From positions 124,001 through 188,000 of the forward strand of contig NZ_CP032550.1 in NCBI RefSeq assembly GCF_009735645.1: DNA of 64,000 bases. Reading direction: 5' to 3'. Below the pieces are notes generated by a model that was not told the DNA's origin, did no database searches, and saw only the letters and a program-made list of their open reading frames with translations. The DNA is from Microbacterium oryzae. GTDB taxonomy: Bacteria > Actinomycetota > Actinomycetes > Actinomycetales > Microbacteriaceae. Both the position numbers and the translations under genes were made by a program. Positions 10,880 through 22,351 of this stretch are shown here, in pieces (position 1 is the stretch's first letter; the number at the start of each line of letters is the position of its first letter).

Positions 10880-11604
10880 GCCCGATCGAGCAGCGCGTGC
10901 GCGAGCAGCGTGCTGCCGGCGACGGCCGCGGGCATCGCGATCACCGCGCCGAGCGGCACGATCAGGCAGAGGTGCGTGGCGACGCCGAAGCCGAGCACCC
11001 GCGCGCGTGAGGCGCGGCGCAGCGCGCGTCGCTCCGCCGGGCCGAAGCCGCGCGCGGTGAGCGCGCGCGAGGTGAGCTCGTCGGCGAGCATCCAGCCGCT
11101 GAGCACCGCGCCGAGGACGGCGGCCAGCACCGCCCCCGCGACGGGGACGAATCCGACCGCGAGCGTGAGCACGGCGATGCCGAGACCGCGCAGCACGAGC
11201 GAGATCGCGTCGCCCGCGGCACGCCACATCCCGTATCCCGCGTCGGGCACGGCCTCCGCACGCGCGCTCTCCACCGACCGCCACACCCGGTCGTAGAACG
11301 GCTCGCCGACGAGGAGGGAGAGCGCCGTGAAGGTGGCCACCGCGAGGACGACGGCCCCGGCCAGCAGCGCCGCGCCGACGAGCAGGCGGATGGCGGCGGC
11401 CCAGCCGGACGCCCAGCCGTCGGCCCACGGGGTGAGCGCCGACGCGATCTCGGGGAGGAACGCCCCGAGGACGATGAGCCCCGTCGTGAGCACCGCACCG
11501 ACGAGGGCGGCCGGCAGGAGGGCCGCGGCCATGACGCGCGGACGCCGCCGCCACCATCCGAAGCCGCTCCCGACAGTGCGCACGCCCGCCCAGAACTCCC
11601 TCAT
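10855..11604 (-). CDS. EI24/CysZ-type integral membrane protein
   Basis: 249 aa from the ATG complementary to 11602-11604. It opens with MREFWAGVRTVGSGFGWW and has several hydrophobic segments separated by an extra-membrane stretch (EPFYDRVWRSVESARAEAVP), then GRLGIAVLTLAV-type helices. This arrangement and the FxxG start are characteristic of EI24 proteins such as the sulfate-transport-associated CysZ. Substrate is not clear here. It follows the 441-aa membrane protein by 2 nt on the same strand and overlaps the opposing small membrane protein at the 3' end. Confidence 0.8.
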   Translation of the reverse strand: MREFWAGVRTVGSGFGWWRRRPRVMAAALLPAALVGAVLTTGLIVLGAFLPEIASALTPWADGWASGWAAAIRLLVGAALLAGAVVLAVATFTALSLLVGEPFYDRVWRSVESARAEAVPDAGYGMWRAAGDAISLVLRGLGIAVLTLAVGFVPVAGAVLAAVLGAVLSGWMLADELTSRALTARGFGPAERRALRRASRARVLGFGVATHLCLIVPLGAVIAMPAAVAGSTLLAHALLDRAQDSGVRG

Positions 11605-11606
11605 CC

Positions 11607-12932
11607 CTACATGAAACCAAACAGCGGCGGGAAGACGGCGACGACGATCACCGCCCACACCCCGTACACGGGCAGCCAGCGCGACGGCCAGCGCTCGAGG
11701 GCGCCCGGCGCGGCGCGGCCGAGGAGCAGGCGTGCGATCAGCGCGGCGTGCCCCGCGAGGTGCACGAGCAGGAGGATGTTCAGCCCGAGGGCGGCGGTCT
11801 TGTTCGCGCTGAACCCGAACTCCGCGATCCGGGTGAGCATGGCCGCGAGCACCACGACGTCGACGGCGACGGCCGCGATGAGCATCACCAGTTGCGCGGC
11901 GTCGAGGAGTCCGACCCGCGAGCGCGGCGGGCGCGCGGAGACCGCGTACAGCGACAGGGCCAGCACGAGCACCAGCACGAGGTCCATGACGATGAGGAGC
12001 TCGCGGTCGGCGCGGGCGAGATCGCCCGCCGTCACGACGACGACGAGGAGGGCGAGCAGCATGAGCGCCGTCAGCGGCGTGAAGACGCGGGCGAGCACGG
12101 GCGCGATGTTCTCCGCGACGCTCTGGCGCCGGTCGACGAGCCATGTCGCGACGAGCAGCGCCCCGGGGACGCACAGGGCGAGGATCCACCCGAGGACGCC
12201 ATCCGAGACCTCGACGCCGACAACGGCGAAGGAGCCGATCATGAGGGCGAGGAGCGCGCCGCCGCCGAGCGCGATGAGCGCGAGGAGGACGGCCACCTCA
12301 CCGGAGAAGCGCGCGAACGCGATCCGGTCGCTCGGGCGCCGGCGGGTGGCGACGTACGCGACGCCGACGAGCGCCCAGAGGGCGACGGGCGCATGGATGG
12401 CCGCGAGCACCGCGGTGTCGCCGAAGGGCGCGAACGGGAAGAGCGCGGCGCAGAGGGCGACGAGCAGGTAGCCCGCCGCGATGACCACGACCGCGTCGCG
12501 GCCGGGGCGGCGCGTCCAGAGGAGGTAGGCGAGGAGGAACGGCGCGACGACGAGGGGGAACGTGCGCAGGAGCAGCGCGCCGTCGTCGGCGACGGGCGCG
12601 AGCGGTCCGCCGGGTGCGAGGAGCCACACCGCGCCCCTGGTCGCGAGGCCCGCCAGTGCGGCGAGGGCGAGGATGAGGCCGAGCCCCGCGCCGGCGGCGG
12701 CCCTCCGCGGCGAGCGCTCGCGCGCGATCTCGGCCTGCAGCGCGTCGAGATCTCTCACGCGGCGGAGGGCGACGAGGAACGCCTCGTCGAGGGCGAGACC
12801 GCGCTGCCGGAGGTCCGCCGTCTCCGCGCGAAGGCGCTCCTCGCGAGCGGCTTCGGCGGCGTCCGCGTCTGCTCCAGCGGCGCCCGCGGACTGCGATCGC
12901 CAGCGCCCGACGAGCGCGTCGAGGTCGCTCAT
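11607..12932 (-). CDS. Polytopic membrane protein with N-terminal helical prefix domain
   Basis: 441 aa. Residues 1-75 form a soluble helical region (SDLDALVGRWRSQ, then LRQRGLALDEAFLVALRRV) resembling the permease-prefix domains seen in some Gram-positive membrane proteins; about ten hydrophobic helices follow up to the C-terminal VYGVWAVIVVAVFPPLFGF. No transporter or enzyme signature is obvious. The start ATG overlaps the stop of the upstream HTH gene by four bases (ATGA), so the HTH protein probably controls or is co-made with it. Function unknown. Confidence 0.75.
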   Translation of the reverse strand: MSDLDALVGRWRSQSAGAAGADADAAEAAREERLRAETADLRQRGLALDEAFLVALRRVRDLDALQAEIARERSPRRAAAGAGLGLILALAALAGLATRGAVWLLAPGGPLAPVADDGALLLRTFPLVVAPFLLAYLLWTRRPGRDAVVVIAAGYLLVALCAALFPFAPFGDTAVLAAIHAPVALWALVGVAYVATRRRPSDRIAFARFSGEVAVLLALIALGGGALLALMIGSFAVVGVEVSDGVLGWILALCVPGALLVATWLVDRRQSVAENIAPVLARVFTPLTALMLLALLVVVVTAGDLARADRELLIVMDLVLVLVLALSLYAVSARPPRSRVGLLDAAQLVMLIAAVAVDVVVLAAMLTRIAEFGFSANKTAALGLNILLLVHLAGHAALIARLLLGRAAPGALERWPSRWLPVYGVWAVIVVAVFPPLFGFM

Positions 12933-13138
12933 GCCTCCGCCTCCCAGCGCAGCAGGTCGCCGGGCTGGCATTCCAGCGCCTCGCACAGGGCGTCGAGGGT
13001 CGTGAACCGGACGGCCTTCGCTCGCCCGTTCTTGAGCACCGCGAGGTTGGTGGGCGTGATCCCGATGCGCTCCGCGAGCGTGCCGACCGACATCTTGCGT
13101 CGCGCGAGCATCACGTCGATGTCCACGATGATCGGCAC
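12929..13138 (-). CDS. Small Cro/C1-type HTH regulator (YozG-like)
   Basis: 69 aa, GTG start directly abutting the stop of the DUF2975 gene. The whole protein is an HTH_3/HTH_26 domain: IDVMLARRKMSVGTLAERIG followed by ITPTNLAVLKNGRAKAVRF, then LEALECQPGDLLRW. Such short HTH proteins are regularly encoded beside DUF2975 membrane proteins and are thought to repress their own operon. The four genes from 13624 down to 10855 form one minus-strand unit with overlaps or tiny gaps. Confidence 0.9.
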   Translation of the reverse strand: MPIIVDIDVMLARRKMSVGTLAERIGITPTNLAVLKNGRAKAVRFTTLDALCEALECQPGDLLRWEAEA

Positions 13139-13624
13139 TCAGATCACCTCGCCGAGCTCGTCGCGGAGCGTTCGCGCCTCGTTCTCCCGGTCGATGGCCT
13201 GCTTCAGCAGCGCGCGCATGACCACGACGATGAGCGCGACGCCGCCGAGCACGAGGGCCGCGCCGCAGATGAGGCCGACGATGCCGGGTGCCGTCTCGCC
13301 CGGCGCGAGGACGACGGCGAGGGCGAAGGCGAGCACCGCCGACGCCGTCACCGCGCCGATGATCACGTCGACGTAGCGGAACGAGGATCGGGAGAAGATC
13401 GAGCCGCGCCGCACGCGGGTCAGCAGCTGCCAGATGCAGACGGCGGACACCTGCAGGGTGGCGATCCAGAGCACGGCGATCACGACCAGCGTGATGCGGC
13501 CCCAGAGAGCCTCGCTCTCGAGGTCCGCCCACAGCAGCGGCACGATGACGATCTGCACGACGAGCGAACCCGCCAGGGCCAGCGCGATCACGACGCGCAG
13601 GATGAGGATCGTGGCTCTGCTCAC
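13139..13624 (-). CDS. DUF2975 membrane protein
   Basis: 161 aa, GTG start at 13624 with AGGGGG upstream. Four hydrophobic helices (ILRVVIALALAGSLVVQIVIV, LVVIAVLWIATLQVSAVCIW, IIGAVTASAVLAFALAVVL, LICGAALVLGGVALIVVVM) and a charged C-terminus (KQAIDRENEARTLRDELGEVI) fit DUF2975. It is the first gene of the operon with the YozG-like HTH. The family's function is unknown; its usual pairing with a small HTH is the main clue. Confidence 0.85.
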   Translation of the reverse strand: MSRATILILRVVIALALAGSLVVQIVIVPLLWADLESEALWGRITLVVIAVLWIATLQVSAVCIWQLLTRVRRGSIFSRSSFRYVDVIIGAVTASAVLAFALAVVLAPGETAPGIVGLICGAALVLGGVALIVVVMRALLKQAIDRENEARTLRDELGEVI

Positions 13625-13736
13625 GGCGTCCCCCTTCGTTGAGTGACGAGAGAAATCTATCGATAAACGTTCGATCGGGCAAGACGCGTGCGCGCGGTGA
13701 AGCGGTCGGGAATACCCGAGGACGGTGGGCGTTCAA

Positions 13737-13757
13737 CTTGACAGAGGTTGGCTCAAC
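13737..13757 (+). promoter_or_regulatory. HAIR-like HspR box over a -35 element
   Basis: CTTGACA-N7-GCTCAAC matches the HspR-binding HAIR layout (CTTGAGT-N7-ACTCAAG), with the TTGA and TCAA cores at exactly the HAIR distance (11 nt) and 5 of 7 positions kept per arm. The left arm contains a consensus -35, TTGACA at 13738-13743. CAGACT at 13761-13766 lies 17 nt downstream as a candidate -10. Binding would block this promoter. Confidence 0.55.
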
Positions 13758-13804
13758 TTCCAGACTTGATACACAGTCACGCAACTTCAAGGAGATGTCG
13801 GGAC

Positions 13805-16327
<2,523 letters not shown>

Positions 16328-16339
16328 GATCGCGTGACG

Positions 16340-16377
16340 ACGACGAGGGGCGGGCTCGACGGCTCGCCCCTCGTCGT
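16340..16377. terminator. Bidirectional hairpin terminator
   Basis: ACGACGAGGGGCG (16340-16352) pairs perfectly with CGCCCCTCGTCGT (16365-16377) around a 12-nt loop. It fills the 51-nt gap between the convergent clpC-like and TauE/SafE genes. Confidence 0.85.
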
Positions 16378-16378
16378 G

Positions 16379-17131
16379 TCAGACGAGCAGGTAGAGCGCC
16401 CCGACCACCGTCAGCACGATGACGACGCGGTCGAACACGCGCTGATCCATCCGCGCCACGAGGCGGCGGCCGGCGAACGCGCCGAGCACCACGCCGGGCG
16501 CGAGGATGAGGTCCATCAGCAGCGACGAGGGCGTGATGATGCCGAGCCCGATGGAGAACGGCAGCTTGGCGATGTTGATGATCGCGAAGAACCACGCCGA
16601 GGTTCCCAGGAACGCCTTCACCGGGAACTTCACCGCGAGGAAGTACATCGACATGACGGGCCCTGCCGCGTTGGCGACCATGGTGGCGAAGCCGCCGAGT
16701 CCGCCATAGGTCCACGCCGCGACGGTGCCCGAGCCGAAGGCGGCCTCCGTCTGCGACCGGTTCTGCACCGCGCGACGCCACAGCGTGACGGCCACGACCG
16801 CGAGCAGCAGGACCGCGATGGTCCGGCGCACCCACCCGTCGTCGGCGACCGCGAGGAAGCCCCAGCCCGCGACGAGCCCGAGCACCACGGCAGGGGCCAT
16901 CCGCGCGATCACGCGCCAGTCGGCGTGGCGCCGGTAGGCGAGCAGCGCGAACATGTCGCCGAGGATGAGGAGGACGAGCAGCGCGCCCGTCGAGTCCTTC
17001 GCCGGGAGCACCGCGGCGAAGAGCGCGACGGCGAGCGTGCCGCCGCCGGGGACCGCCGTCTTCGAGAGCCCGACGACGATGGCGCCGAGCGCGAGGGCCG
17101 TCCAGACGAGCGGCGAGAGCTCGGCGATCAC
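16379..17131 (-). CDS. TauE/SafE-family membrane permease
   Basis: 250 aa, GTG start at 17131 overlapping the NYN gene stop (GTGA). About eight hydrophobic helices are visible, with the family's glycine-rich repeats (GAIVVGLSKTAVPGGGTLAV near residue 17-36 and YGGLGGFATMVANAAGPVMS near the middle). TauE/SafE proteins export or import sulfonates, sulfite or other organic anions; the substrate here cannot be told from sequence or context. Confidence 0.9.
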   Translation of the reverse strand: MIAELSPLVWTALALGAIVVGLSKTAVPGGGTLAVALFAAVLPAKDSTGALLVLLILGDMFALLAYRRHADWRVIARMAPAVVLGLVAGWGFLAVADDGWVRRTIAVLLLAVVAVTLWRRAVQNRSQTEAAFGSGTVAAWTYGGLGGFATMVANAAGPVMSMYFLAVKFPVKAFLGTSAWFFAIINIAKLPFSIGLGIITPSSLLMDLILAPGVVLGAFAGRRLVARMDQRVFDRVVIVLTVVGALYLLV

Positions 17132-18267
17132 GCCTTCAGTCGCACGAGGCGCTCGTGCCCCGTCTCCTCGAGCTCCGCGAGGTGATCGCGGGACTTCAGG
17201 AAGTCCGAGAACGAGCGGTAGCCGAGCGCCTTCTCGCTGAAGGACGGGTCCATGCGGCGGATGTGCTGCTTGACCGCGGAGCTGTGCAGCCATCCCGCGT
17301 CGTCGCCCTTGCCCTGGCCGACCCGCAGCGCGCGCTCGAGGAGGCGGGACGCCGCCGCGTGCAGGTCCTCAGGCGGGGTCTCGTCGAACGCGAGGAACGT
17401 CTCCGGCTCCTCGGGAGCCTTCGCCTCCTCGGGGGCCTTCGCCTCCTCGGGGGCCTTCGCCTCCTCGGGGGCCTTCGCCTCCTCGATGAGCTTGGGCTTG
17501 GAGCCGCGGCGCGTCCGCGGCTTCGCCTTCGGCTCGGTCTCGTCCTTCGTCGCCGCGGCGACCTCCGGTGCGGCGTCCTTGCCCTCGTCCTTCGTCGCGG
17601 GCGCGTCGCCGGCCGACTTCGGGGCGTCCTTCTGGCCATCCGCCTTCTCCGGCGCCGCCTTCTCGTCGGACTTCGCCTTCTGCGCGGGCCGCGCGGGCAG
17701 CTGCACGCCGGGGAGCGAGTCGTACGGCTCGAACTCGTCGCAGGCCGCGGCGAGCGACTTCGCGGTCGAGCCCGCGACGCCCACGCCGACGAAGTACCGG
17801 CCGAGCCGGCGGCAGCGCTGCGCGAGCGGGACGTAGTCGGAGTCGCCGGCGACGATGACGACGTGGGTGAGGTCGGGGAGGCGGAACATGTCCTCGACCG
17901 CGTCGACGGCCAGGCGGATGTCCGCGCCGTTCTTCGCGTAGGCGGCCGCGGGGAAGAGCTGCACGAGGTCGACCGCGCGCGCCACCAGCTGCTGCCGGTA
18001 GATCGCGTTGACGGGCGCGGACCAGTCGGCGTAGGCGCGCGTGAGCACGAGGGTGCCGTACGACGCGGCGTAGTCGATGATGGCGCCGACGTCGACGGTC
18101 GCCCGAGCGAGGCGGTCGGCGATCTCCGGGTCGTGCGGGCTCTCGGCGATGCGCGAGCGGTCGCGGCTGTACGAGTTCCGCCCGTGCACGCGGTCGTACC
18201 AGGACATCACGATGTTGTCGAAGTCGAGGTAGACGGCCACGCGGCCGTCGTCATGGCTCTCGGGCAC
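17128..18267 (-). CDS. NYN-domain ribonuclease-like protein with C-terminal LOTUS-type domain
   Basis: 379 aa, GTG start at 18267 with GAGGAGCG upstream. Residues 8-190 form a NYN (PIN-like) domain: VAVYLDFDNIVMSW carries the acidic pair, and VVIVAGDSDYVPLAQRC the second acidic site, the arrangement of metal-dependent RNases such as Limkain/MARF1 relatives. A Lys/Glu/Ala/Pro-rich linker with EEAKAP repeats follows, then a C-terminal domain (AVKQHIRRMDPSFSEKALGY, FSDFLKSRDHLAELEE) typical of OST-HTH/LOTUS RNA-binding modules. RNA substrate unknown. It is translationally coupled to the TauE/SafE gene. Confidence 0.85.
   Translation of the reverse strand: MPESHDDGRVAVYLDFDNIVMSWYDRVHGRNSYSRDRSRIAESPHDPEIADRLARATVDVGAIIDYAASYGTLVLTRAYADWSAPVNAIYRQQLVARAVDLVQLFPAAAYAKNGADIRLAVDAVEDMFRLPDLTHVVIVAGDSDYVPLAQRCRRLGRYFVGVGVAGSTAKSLAAACDEFEPYDSLPGVQLPARPAQKAKSDEKAAPEKADGQKDAPKSAGDAPATKDEGKDAAPEVAAATKDETEPKAKPRTRRGSKPKLIEEAKAPEEAKAPEEAKAPEEAKAPEEPETFLAFDETPPEDLHAAASRLLERALRVGQGKGDDAGWLHSSAVKQHIRRMDPSFSEKALGYRSFSDFLKSRDHLAELEETGHERLVRLKA
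17407..17478 (-). repeat. Four 18-bp tandem repeats encoding EEAKAP
   Basis: Four in-frame copies of an 18-bp unit (CTCCTCGGGGGCCTTCGC; first copy with one change, GGGAGCC) at 17407-17424, 17425-17442, 17443-17460 and 17461-17478, plus a partial fifth copy. They code for (EEAKAP)n in the linker of the NYN protein. Near-identity at DNA level means copy number can change by slippage without breaking the frame. Confidence 0.9.
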
Positions 18268-18355
18268 GGGCGCTCCTCGGGAGAATCGGATGGGACTCTT
18301 CGAGGGTAGTGCCGTTGCCTGGACGGGCCGATGCGGCTACCGTGGCGGTGCACAA

Positions 18356-18369
18356 GGAAAGCGCTTACT
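18356..18369 (+). promoter_or_regulatory. LacI-type operator before the rhamnogalacturonan lyase
   Basis: GGAAAGCGCTTACT contains the palindrome AAGCGCTT (18359-18366) centred on CpG, the hallmark of LacI/GalR-family sites. It lies 37 nt upstream of the GTG at 18406. Confidence 0.55.
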
Positions 18370-18405
18370 GAGTGTGAGCGCCATCGACGACGATGAGAGG
18401 CCCGC

Positions 18406-20892
18406 GTGAACCATTCGAAGAAGAGAGCCGTCGCCCGCGCGGCGAGCGGGGCGCTTGCCGCCGTGCTCGTCGTGGGACTCCCGGGAGTCGCCGCGCACGC
18501 GGCGCAGCCGTCCGCGGATGCCGGCTCCGGCCATCCGCAGCTCGAGCGGCTCGACCGCGGTCTCGTCGCCGCGACGACCGACGAGGGCGTCTTCCTCAGC
18601 TGGCGCCTCCTCGCCGAGGAGACGACCGGCGCCGGCGAGGACGGCATGCTCGGCCCCGACTTCGCGGTGTACCGCGACGGCGAGCGCATCGCGACGGTCT
18701 CGGACAGCACGAACTTCCTGGACGAGGACGGCACGGCGGATGCCTCGTACCGGGTGGCGCCCGTGGTGAACGCCGTCGAGCTCGAGGCGAGCGCGGCGGT
18801 CTCGCCGTGGAACGGCGCCTACGCGTCGCTGCCGCTGCAGAAGCCCGCCGACGGCGTGACGCCGGCGGGGGAGGCGTACACCTACTCCGCCAACGACATG
18901 TCGGTGGGCGACATGGACGGCGACGGCGACTACGAGTACGTCGTCAAGTGGTACCCGTCGAACGCGAAGGACGTCTCGCAGGTCGGGTACACCGGCAACA
19001 CCTACATCGACACGTACGAGGCCGACGGCACGCTGCTGCATCGCATCGACCTCGGCGTCAACATCCGCTCGGGCGCGCACTACACGCAGTTCATGGTCTA
19101 CGACTTCGATGGCGACGGCCGCTCGGAGATCATGATGAAGACGGCGCCGGGGACGAGCGTCACCGCCGACGGCGAGACCTCGTTCGTCACGATCGCCGCC
19201 GACGACGCCGCCGCCGGTGTCACGGATCAGGACGACTACCGCATGTCGGCGGAGGACTACCGCGCGCACCTCGTGGACATGTTCCGCGGCTGGAGCGATC
19301 GGGAGGAGGTCGTCTCGGGCCAGTGGCCCGCCACGCTCGAGGAAGCCTTCGGCACCGAGCCGCGCTACGACTATCCCCTCTCGGAGGCCGACGCGTCGGC
19401 GCTCGCGGACTACTTCATCGACGTCTACGCGCCCTCGCGCTCGAGCCGAAACCAGCTGCGGAACTTCGAGGGCTTCGTGATCAGCGGGCCCGAGTACCTC
19501 ACGGTCTTCGAGGGCGAGACCGGCCGAGAGCTCGAGACGGTCGACTACAAGCCCGGACGCGGCGACGACGGCCTGCTGTGGGGCGATTACGCGATGTCGC
19601 GCATCGAGCCGGGCAACCGCGTCGACCGCTTCCTCGCCGGGGTCGCGTACCTCGACGGCAGCCGCCCGTCGGCGGTCTTCGCGCGCGGCTACTACACGCG
19701 CTCCACGCTCGTCGCCTACGACTGGGACGGCGAGCACCTCGCAGAGCGCTGGTACGTCGACAGCGGGCACGCGCCGATGAGCAATCCGTTCCACGACAGC
19801 CCGCACGGGGTGGATGGCACGGACCCGGAGTTCGGGACGCTCACCACGCAGGGCTTCCACTCCCTGTCGGCGGCGGACGTCGACGGCGATGGCCGGCAGG
19901 AGATCGTCTACGGATCGGCCACGATCGACGACGACGGATCGCTGCTCTACAGCTCGTTCGACGAGCTGCCCGCCGGCAGCGCGGCTCCCGGGGAGCAGGC
20001 GCGACTCGGGCACGGCGACGCCATGCACGTCACCGACATCGTGCCCGACCGCGAGGGGCTCGAGATCTTCTCCGTGCACGAGGGCGGCACGTCGGCGCCG
20101 TACGGCTGGGCGCTGCGCGACGCGGCGACCGGCGAGGTGCTCGACGGGGAGTACTCCGGCAAGGACACCGGGCGCGGCATGATCGGCGACGTCGACCCCG
20201 AGCGCGCGGGTCTCGAGTACTGGGCCGCGATGCCTCCCGGGTCGGACGGGTACCGGGAGGGGCTGGGCACGAACCAGTCGATCCGCTGGTCCGCCGACAT
20301 GACGACGCAGATCGTCGAGGGCTACAACGACGAGGACGTCCGCATCGTCGACGGCTCGGGAGAGGTGCTCCTCGAAGCCGAGGGCACCCGCTCGAACAAC
20401 ACCACCAAGGGCAACCCGTCGCTCGTCGCCGACGTGCTCGGCGACTGGCGCGAGGAGCTCCTCGTGCGCTCGGCCGACAGCAGCGAGATCCAGATCCACC
20501 TCTCGACCGAGGTGACGGACCGCATGCTGACGACCCTCATGCACGACGCGCAGTACCGGCCGGAGGTCGCGCGGCAGAACACCGCCTACAACCAGCCCAG
20601 CTACACCGAGTACATGCTCGCGTCGGACATCGACTGGCAGGACGTGCCCGTCTACACGACCGAGGTCGTCGCGCCCGCGCCGACGTTCGTGGAGCGGCCC
20701 GGCCGCGGCCAGGACGGCTATCGCGTCCCCGAGGTCGAGGGGGTGAGCTACTACGTCGACGGCGAGCGGGTCGAGCCCGGCTTCCACCGCGAGAAGCGCG
20801 CCGTGGCGATCTCTGCCGTGCCCGACGCGTGGTTCTCCCTCGCGACGGATGTGCCGTCGACCTGGGAGTACTCCTTCCGCGCGGGTCGCTGA
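18406..20892 (+). CDS. Secreted rhamnogalacturonan lyase (PL11, YesW-like)
   Basis: 828 aa, GTG start at 18406 with GAGAGG upstream. A Sec signal peptide is evident (basic KKRAVARAASG, hydrophobic ALAAVLVVGLPGVA, AHA cleavage site near residue 33). The mature protein has the PL11 features: an N-terminal beta-sandwich (LDRGLVAATTDEGVFLSWRL) and a beta-propeller with repeated Asp-rich calcium loops (DMDGDGDYEYVVKWYPSN, DFDGDGRSEIMMKTAPG, DVDGDGRQEIVYGS). It cleaves the rhamnose-galacturonate backbone of pectin by beta-elimination outside the cell. It sits just before sugar-utilisation genes and ends in a strong terminator. Confidence 0.93.
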   Translation: MNHSKKRAVARAASGALAAVLVVGLPGVAAHAAQPSADAGSGHPQLERLDRGLVAATTDEGVFLSWRLLAEETTGAGEDGMLGPDFAVYRDGERIATVSDSTNFLDEDGTADASYRVAPVVNAVELEASAAVSPWNGAYASLPLQKPADGVTPAGEAYTYSANDMSVGDMDGDGDYEYVVKWYPSNAKDVSQVGYTGNTYIDTYEADGTLLHRIDLGVNIRSGAHYTQFMVYDFDGDGRSEIMMKTAPGTSVTADGETSFVTIAADDAAAGVTDQDDYRMSAEDYRAHLVDMFRGWSDREEVVSGQWPATLEEAFGTEPRYDYPLSEADASALADYFIDVYAPSRSSRNQLRNFEGFVISGPEYLTVFEGETGRELETVDYKPGRGDDGLLWGDYAMSRIEPGNRVDRFLAGVAYLDGSRPSAVFARGYYTRSTLVAYDWDGEHLAERWYVDSGHAPMSNPFHDSPHGVDGTDPEFGTLTTQGFHSLSAADVDGDGRQEIVYGSATIDDDGSLLYSSFDELPAGSAAPGEQARLGHGDAMHVTDIVPDREGLEIFSVHEGGTSAPYGWALRDAATGEVLDGEYSGKDTGRGMIGDVDPERAGLEYWAAMPPGSDGYREGLGTNQSIRWSADMTTQIVEGYNDEDVRIVDGSGEVLLEAEGTRSNNTTKGNPSLVADVLGDWREELLVRSADSSEIQIHLSTEVTDRMLTTLMHDAQYRPEVARQNTAYNQPSYTEYMLASDIDWQDVPVYTTEVVAPAPTFVERPGRGQDGYRVPEVEGVSYYVDGERVEPGFHREKRAVAISAVPDAWFSLATDVPSTWEYSFRAGR

Positions 20893-20900
20893 GAACGCGA

Positions 20901-20940
20901 CGAAGAGGCGGGGCCGCGGATTCGCGGCCCCGCCTCTTCG
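20901..20940. terminator. Bidirectional terminator between lyase and xylB
   Basis: A perfect 18-bp stem (20901-20918 with 20923-20940, core GGCGGGGCCGCG) around the loop GATT. The two flanking genes converge on it. Confidence 0.9.
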
Positions 20941-20946
20941 CTCGGG

Positions 20947-22341
20947 TCAGGGCAGGCGGGCGGCGTACTGCGCGCGGATGGCCGGACGCGTGTCGACGGG
21001 GAGGGTCGCGGAGGTGCGCAGCGGCCACTCCGGCCGCTCGCCGGTCAGCGCCCAAGCCGCCTGGACCGCGGCGCCGAGCGCCACGTACTCGCCGGGCTCC
21101 GGGACGACGACCGGTGCGTCCAGCACCTGCGCCGCGATGGCCTGCACCGCAGGACTCTGCGCGGCGCCGCCCACGAGCAGCACCCGCTCGGCGGCGACGC
21201 CGTGCGAGCGGATGGCGTCGAGCCCCTCGGCGAGCCCGCACAGCACGCCCTCGATCGCGGCGCGGGCCAGGTTCTCCCGGGTCGTCGATCCGAGCGTCAT
21301 CCCGAACAGGGTCGCGGTCGCGTCGGGCAGGTTCGGCGTGCGCTCGCCCTCGAACCAGGGCTGCAGCACGAGGCCGCCCGCACCCGGTTCCGCGGCGAGG
21401 GCCAGCCGCGCGAGCTCGGCGTGGTCGACCCCGAGGAGGCGCGCGGTCGCGTCGAGCACGCGCGCGGCGTTGAGGGTCGTGACGATCGGGAGGAACTCAC
21501 CGGCGGCGTCGGCGAAGCCCGCCACCGTCCCCGACGCGTCCCGCACCGCCACATCGGTGACGGCGAAGACCGTGCCGCTCGTCCCGATCGAGATGCCGAT
21601 GTCGCCGGGGCGGGCGCCGAGGCCGAGCGCGGCGCCGGCGTTGTCGCCCGCGCCGGGCGCGACGACGAAGCCCGGGCCGTCGACGTGCTCCGACGGCGCG
21701 AGGACGCGCGGCAGCACGATGGCGTCCGCCGAGCGCCGCAGCGCGGACGCGAGCAGCTCGCGGTCGTAGGCGTTCCGCGACGGGTCGAAGTAGGCCGTTC
21801 CGCTCGCGTCCGATCGGTCGGTGGCCAGCTCCTCGAGAACCGGCCCGCGCTCGCCATCCGGCCCGAAGCCGCGCAGGCGCCAGGTCAGCCAGTCGTGGGG
21901 CAGGGCCACCGCCGCCACGCGCGCGGCGTTCTCCGGCTCGTGGTCTGCCAGCCACCGCAGCTTCGTCGCGGTGAACGACGCGACCGGGACGAGTCCCGCG
22001 CGCGCGGCGAAGGCGTCAGCGCCGATCTCCGCGGTCAGCGCCGCCGCCGCGTCCGCCGATCGGGTGTCGTTCCAGAGGAGAGCGGGGCGGATGACCTCGC
22101 CGTCGGCATCGAGTGCCACCATGCCGTGCTGCTGGCCCGCGATGGAGACCGCGGCGACGTCGTCGAGACCGCCGGCGTCCGCGATCGCGGTCTGCAGCGC
22201 GTCCCACCAGTGACCGGGGTCGATCTCCGAGCCGTCCGGGTGGGAGGCGCGGCCGGTGCGCGCGACGTCGCCGGTGGCGACGTCGCGCACGACGACCTTG
22301 CAGCTCTGCGTGGACGAGTCGATGCCGGCGACGAGTGTCAT
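20947..22341 (-). CDS. xylB: Xylulokinase
   Basis: 464 aa FGGY-family kinase: N-terminal [15 protein letters not shown] phosphate-binding loop, [14 protein letters not shown], and the C-terminal [21 protein letters not shown]ase motif. It phosphorylates D-xylulose to xylulose 5-phosphate, feeding the pentose phosphate pathway. The ATG at 22341 has GAGGAGG upstream. It follows xylA by 10 nt, so the two form an operon. Confidence 0.95.
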   Translation of the reverse strand: MTLVAGIDSSTQSCKVVVRDVATGDVARTGRASHPDGSEIDPGHWWDALQTAIADAGGLDDVAAVSIAGQQHGMVALDADGEVIRPALLWNDTRSADAAAALTAEIGADAFAARAGLVPVASFTATKLRWLADHEPENAARVAAVALPHDWLTWRLRGFGPDGERGPVLEELATDRSDASGTAYFDPSRNAYDRELLASALRRSADAIVLPRVLAPSEHVDGPGFVVAPGAGDNAGAALGLGARPGDIGISIGTSGTVFAVTDVAVRDASGTVAGFADAAGEFLPIVTTLNAARVLDATARLLGVDHAELARLALAAEPGAGGLVLQPWFEGERTPNLPDATATLFGMTLGSTTRENLARAAIEGVLCGLAEGLDAIRSHGVAAERVLLVGGAAQSPAVQAIAAQVLDAPVVVPEPGEYVALGAAVQAAWALTGERPEWPLRTSATLPVDTRPAIRAQYAARLP

Positions 22342-22351
22342 CCGCGCCTCC

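Noticed and set aside
17407..17478. Evenly spaced 18-bp repeats, considered as a CRISPR array
   Set aside because: There are no spacers between units and the repeats are in frame within a protein linker.
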